The position numbers and the translations under genes were made by a program. From Macrobrachium rosenbergii (taxonomy: Eukaryota > Arthropoda > Malacostraca > Decapoda > Palaemonidae), in contig NC_089789.1 in assembly GCF_040412425.1 (NCBI RefSeq), positions 40,868,606-40,932,605 on the forward strand: DNA of 64,000 nt. The letters are read 5' to 3'. Below, in pieces: positions 63,051 through 64,000 of this stretch. Numbering within the stretch: the first letter of the stretch is position 1; the number at the start of each line of letters is the position of its first letter. The notes beneath the pieces were generated by a model, which was not told the DNA's origin, ran no database searches, and saw only the letters and a program-made list of their open reading frames with translations.

Positions 63051-63097
63051 TTGTAAAGATGTTAATTGACGTTCTCTTCCCTCATTCTGGCGAAGAG
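63051..63097 (+). CDS. Candidate exon of an unidentified gene running off the right edge
   Basis: A run of T followed by GCAG forms a strong acceptor ending at 63050, and GAAGAG|GTATGT a strong donor at 63098. The 47-bp interval contains ATG and reads MLIDVLFPHSGEE. No homology recognised. Could be chance. Confidence 0.25.
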
Positions 63098-63737
63098 GTA
63101 TGTGACATTCGCACCATTTTGTATTTTGCTCTTGTTCCAATTCTTATTTTATGCCCTTTGGTACTAAACATCACATTTTTGTCTTCACTAACGTCTATAG
63201 TGGTCTTTGGGTAAACCTGCTCTCTCTCTCTCTCTAACAATAAGTATTTAGTTATATCGCTCTTGTCGTGTTCATGAATCCGTGATAATAAACAAAACCT
63301 TAAATACTTTCGTTTGGAAACACCTGGCAAATGACAGTTTACCGGCCCGAGAGTGAAATGTACAACTGCTTTGGCTGCCCAGGAACAATATCCGGTGCTG
63401 GCATAGGACCAGCTGAATCTAAAAGGCCACGTCACATAGGGACTGTACACTGTAGACTACCGAAGTACGTAGCCAGAGATGTGAAGAATATGCAAGATTT
63501 CATGGCTTTTTTTTTAAAGTCGCCATTGATAAGGAAGTGAAGATGTGGGTGAATATAATTTTTTAAATCTCGTGATGTACAGGCTAATAAAAACTTGGAA
63601 GTGTACTATTTGCTCCAAGATGGTGTAATTTTAATGGTTAGTACACCATATTTATCCATGAGGGGTGTCTTGACGTGAAGTTCAGCTTAGTTTTTGGTGA
63701 CATTAAACAAGAGTCCATCTTTGGATATTCATTGTAA

Positions 63738-63740
<3 letters not shown>

Positions 63741-63810
<70 letters not shown>
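63741..63810 (+). repeat. (CT)n array, 70 bp
   Basis: Uninterrupted. Confidence 0.97.
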
Positions 63811-63814
<4 letters not shown>

Positions 63815-64000
63815 ATATTCTCATTACCGCCTAATAACAGGTCAGCCAGAAATCTCTCTTCCTCACTTTAAGAAAAGAAACTACGGGAAAGTTAAGGTAA
63901 TAATTAGGATACAAAAATAAAAAAGTTAGCGGACGAATAAATGAAGCTCAGTTAATTGTATAATTAAAGGAACTCTTTCTCCGTCATCGAAAAATTTATT

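Overview
This is a eukaryotic nuclear window, very probably from a decapod crustacean (shrimp or crayfish type). The evidence is split genes with canonical GT-AG introns, an extreme load of dinucleotide and ATT microsatellites, tRNA-derived SINE-like heads, decayed LINEs, decayed DIRS-like tyrosine-recombinase retroelements (DIRS1-like elements are known to be widespread in decapods), and dispersed hairpin repeats. No bacterial features (operons, rRNA, CRISPR) are present.

Two protein-coding genes are clear, both on the + strand. (1) The catalytic part and C-terminus of a class II alpha-mannosidase (glycosyl hydrolase family 38, Golgi alpha-mannosidase II group, closest in wording to the insect ManIIb/ManIII branch), in five visible exons between 19877 and 34669. 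Its N-terminal exon(s), carrying the cytosolic tail, membrane anchor and stem, are not seen and probably lie left of the window. (2) A complete six-exon KDEL receptor (ER lumen protein-retaining receptor, 212 aa) from 49853 to 57361. Both act in the early secretory pathway: one trims N-glycans in the Golgi, the other returns KDEL-tagged chaperones to the ER.

Layout. 1-19876: about 20 kb without recognisable exons, packed with CT, TA and ATT arrays, SINE-like heads, a hairpin repeat and small tandem duplications; possibly the first intron of the mannosidase gene. 19877-34669: mannosidase exons; the end of the first visible exon is triplicated in tandem, and the copy joined to the exon has lost its splice donor. 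Intron 5 carries a decayed DIRS-like fragment and a nearly perfect 33-bp hairpin. 34670-49852: intergenic, with DIRS-like tyrosine-recombinase remnants on the - strand, a decayed LINE reverse transcriptase on +, a LINE endonuclease remnant on -, and a 200-bp TA array. 49853-57361: KDEL receptor, with an unfolded-protein-response-type motif and a CTCF-like motif just upstream of the ATG. 57362-64000: 3' flank with a SINE-like copy, an 87-bp in-frame minisatellite, and one candidate exon of an unidentified gene at 63051-63097.

The strongest oddities are the triplicated exon end with a broken donor in the mannosidase gene, the strand bias of long CT arrays (all twelve of 60 bp or more read CT on the + strand), and the sharp change from SSR-dense (1-23.4 kb) to SSR-free but retroelement-rich (23.4-47 kb) sequence. 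Most long open frames in the window are translations of microsatellites and are not genes.
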